From the NCBI GenBank assembly GCA_003427395.1, contig BFEA01000359.1, positions 545,571 to 573,767 of the forward strand: 28,197 nt of DNA. Direction: 5' to 3'. Positions 27,659 to 28,197 of the stretch are shown here, piece by piece (the stretch's first letter is position 1; each line of letters opens with the position of its first letter). The notes under the pieces were generated by a model. The model saw nothing but the letters and a program-made list of their open reading frames with translations, was not told where the DNA came from and did no database searches. Both the position numbers and the translations under genes were made by a program. The stretch is from Chara braunii (taxonomy: Eukaryota; Streptophyta; Charophyceae; Charales; Characeae).

Positions 27659-27698
27659 CGAATGAATTTAACGTTGCTACGTGGAAATATACACTGCC
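27659..27698 (-). repeat. Microsatellite-adjacent motif, inverted copy
   Basis: 'cgaatgaattta' plus 'acgtggaaatatacactg' is the reverse complement of the motif at 78-120, next to a 'gtgtgtgtag' run. Its orientation agrees with the plus orientation of copy 3. Confidence 0.7.
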
Positions 27699-27828
27699 GC
27701 ACCCGTTTGTGTGTGTAGTGTGCGTGAATGGGCGTACGTAAGAAAAAGAGAAAGCTTCCTACTTCCCTCTAAGTCCACCATCTCTCACTCACCCTCTCGC
27801 TACCTAAAACTAGGCATCTACAGACTAT

Positions 27829-27930
27829 GAGGAAAGAGAAAGATGAGGAAAGAGAAAGACCGAGGAAAGAGAAAGACCGAGGAAAGAGAAAAATCGAGGA
27901 GAAATGGAGATCGAGGAAAGAGAGAGAATG
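27829..27930. repeat. 17-bp purine minisatellite
   Basis: 'gaggaaagagaaagacc' recurs at 27829, 27845, 27862, 27879, 27896 and 27913, that is one 16-base and four 17-base steps. Confidence 0.85.
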
Positions 27931-28037
27931 AGAGAGAGAGGGAGACGATAAGTTTCTACCTTGATCAACAGCTAAGTCCCCAACTCGCGCGTCGTGGCCC
28001 GCTATTTGGATCGATAGGACGAGCAAAAATCAAGAAG

Positions 28038-28104
28038 TGACAACGTATATTTCCATATCTCAACAGAAGATTTCATTCCGTTTGTGCTCATCCTGTCGAT
28101 GATG
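28038..28104 (+). repeat. Microsatellite-adjacent motif, copy at window end
   Basis: 'tgacaacgtatatttccat' followed by 'atttcattccg' and 'gctcatcctgtcgatgatg' matches the motif at 78-175 in the same orientation, and is again joined to a dinucleotide tract. Confidence 0.7.
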
Positions 28105-28105
28105 T

Positions 28106-28197
<92 letters not shown>
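28105..28197. repeat. (TG)n microsatellite at window edge
   Basis: A TG repeat, almost pure, to the last base of the window. Confidence 0.95.

Larger units (their letters stand above)
26074..28197 (+). mobile_element. Hairpin-LTR family, copy 3 (partial, cut by window end)
   Basis: On the plus strand it begins TGTAGGACAAAATACCCTTA, which aligns with the minus-strand starts of copies 1 and 2 (TGTCGGAGCAGACACCC, TGTCGGGGCAGAAACCC). It has the terminal hairpin, further hairpins, 'ctttttaacc', a tRNA-like unit and, at 27659-27698, the inverted microsatellite-adjacent motif. The order is that of copies 1 and 2 read in the opposite direction. The extent past about 27.7 kb is less certain because a second motif copy there is in the other orientation. 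No coding capacity is supported. Confidence 0.55.

Overview
The window reads as repeat-rich, nearly gene-free DNA from a eukaryote, most likely a filamentous fungus. The main reason is a decayed Ty3/gypsy polyprotein of fungal style: an integrase with a 'VHLDLITMP' start, a 'GHK' motif after the catalytic Glu site, a gag knuckle followed by 'CKLLEENVKSG', and an RT strand with 'KPEGG'. Other clues are long (CT)n/(CA)n tracts, LTRs that start with a hairpin, and inactivating changes that resemble RIP. A moss or alga cannot be excluded from sequence alone. No intact host protein gene, rRNA or CRISPR array was found. Layout: (1) Positions 1-2039 hold a partial minus-strand copy of a long, non-coding LTR-like element, here called the hairpin-LTR family. 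(2) Positions 2040-7690 are a patchwork: a 180-bp MITE with perfect inverted ends, a broken coding-like fragment near 4.5-4.75 kb, three tandem or inverted repeat arrays, and a hairpin-rich block at 5.6-6.2 kb. (3) Positions 7690-19660 are one minus-strand Ty3/gypsy element, in the order gag (18.8-17.8 kb), protease (16.4 kb), RT (15.6-14.7 kb), RNase H (14.7-14.3 kb), linker, then integrase. It is split just before the integrase zinc-binding domain by a second hairpin-LTR copy of about 5 kb (about 8765-13751). That copy carries a 54-bp minisatellite, a run of more than ten hairpins, a (CT)n(CA)n tract with a 30-base assembly gap, and a tRNA-like unit. (4) Positions 19.7-22.2 kb contain further decayed minus-strand coding pieces. 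A second MITE copy follows at 22.23-22.44 kb. (5) Positions 22.4-26.07 kb hold little except a 456-bp fold-back element around a (TG)n tract. (6) Positions 26074-28197 are a third, plus-strand, partial hairpin-LTR copy that ends in (TG)n at the window edge. The pieces do not form a working pathway. They record successive insertions: a gypsy element, its disruption by a large LTR-like unit, small MITEs, then mutational decay. The most unusual signal is the hairpin-LTR family. Three diverged copies each begin with a hairpin whose two arms have changed together, each contains a tRNA-like unit with pol III A/B-box-like motifs, and each has far more short perfect hairpins than chance would give.
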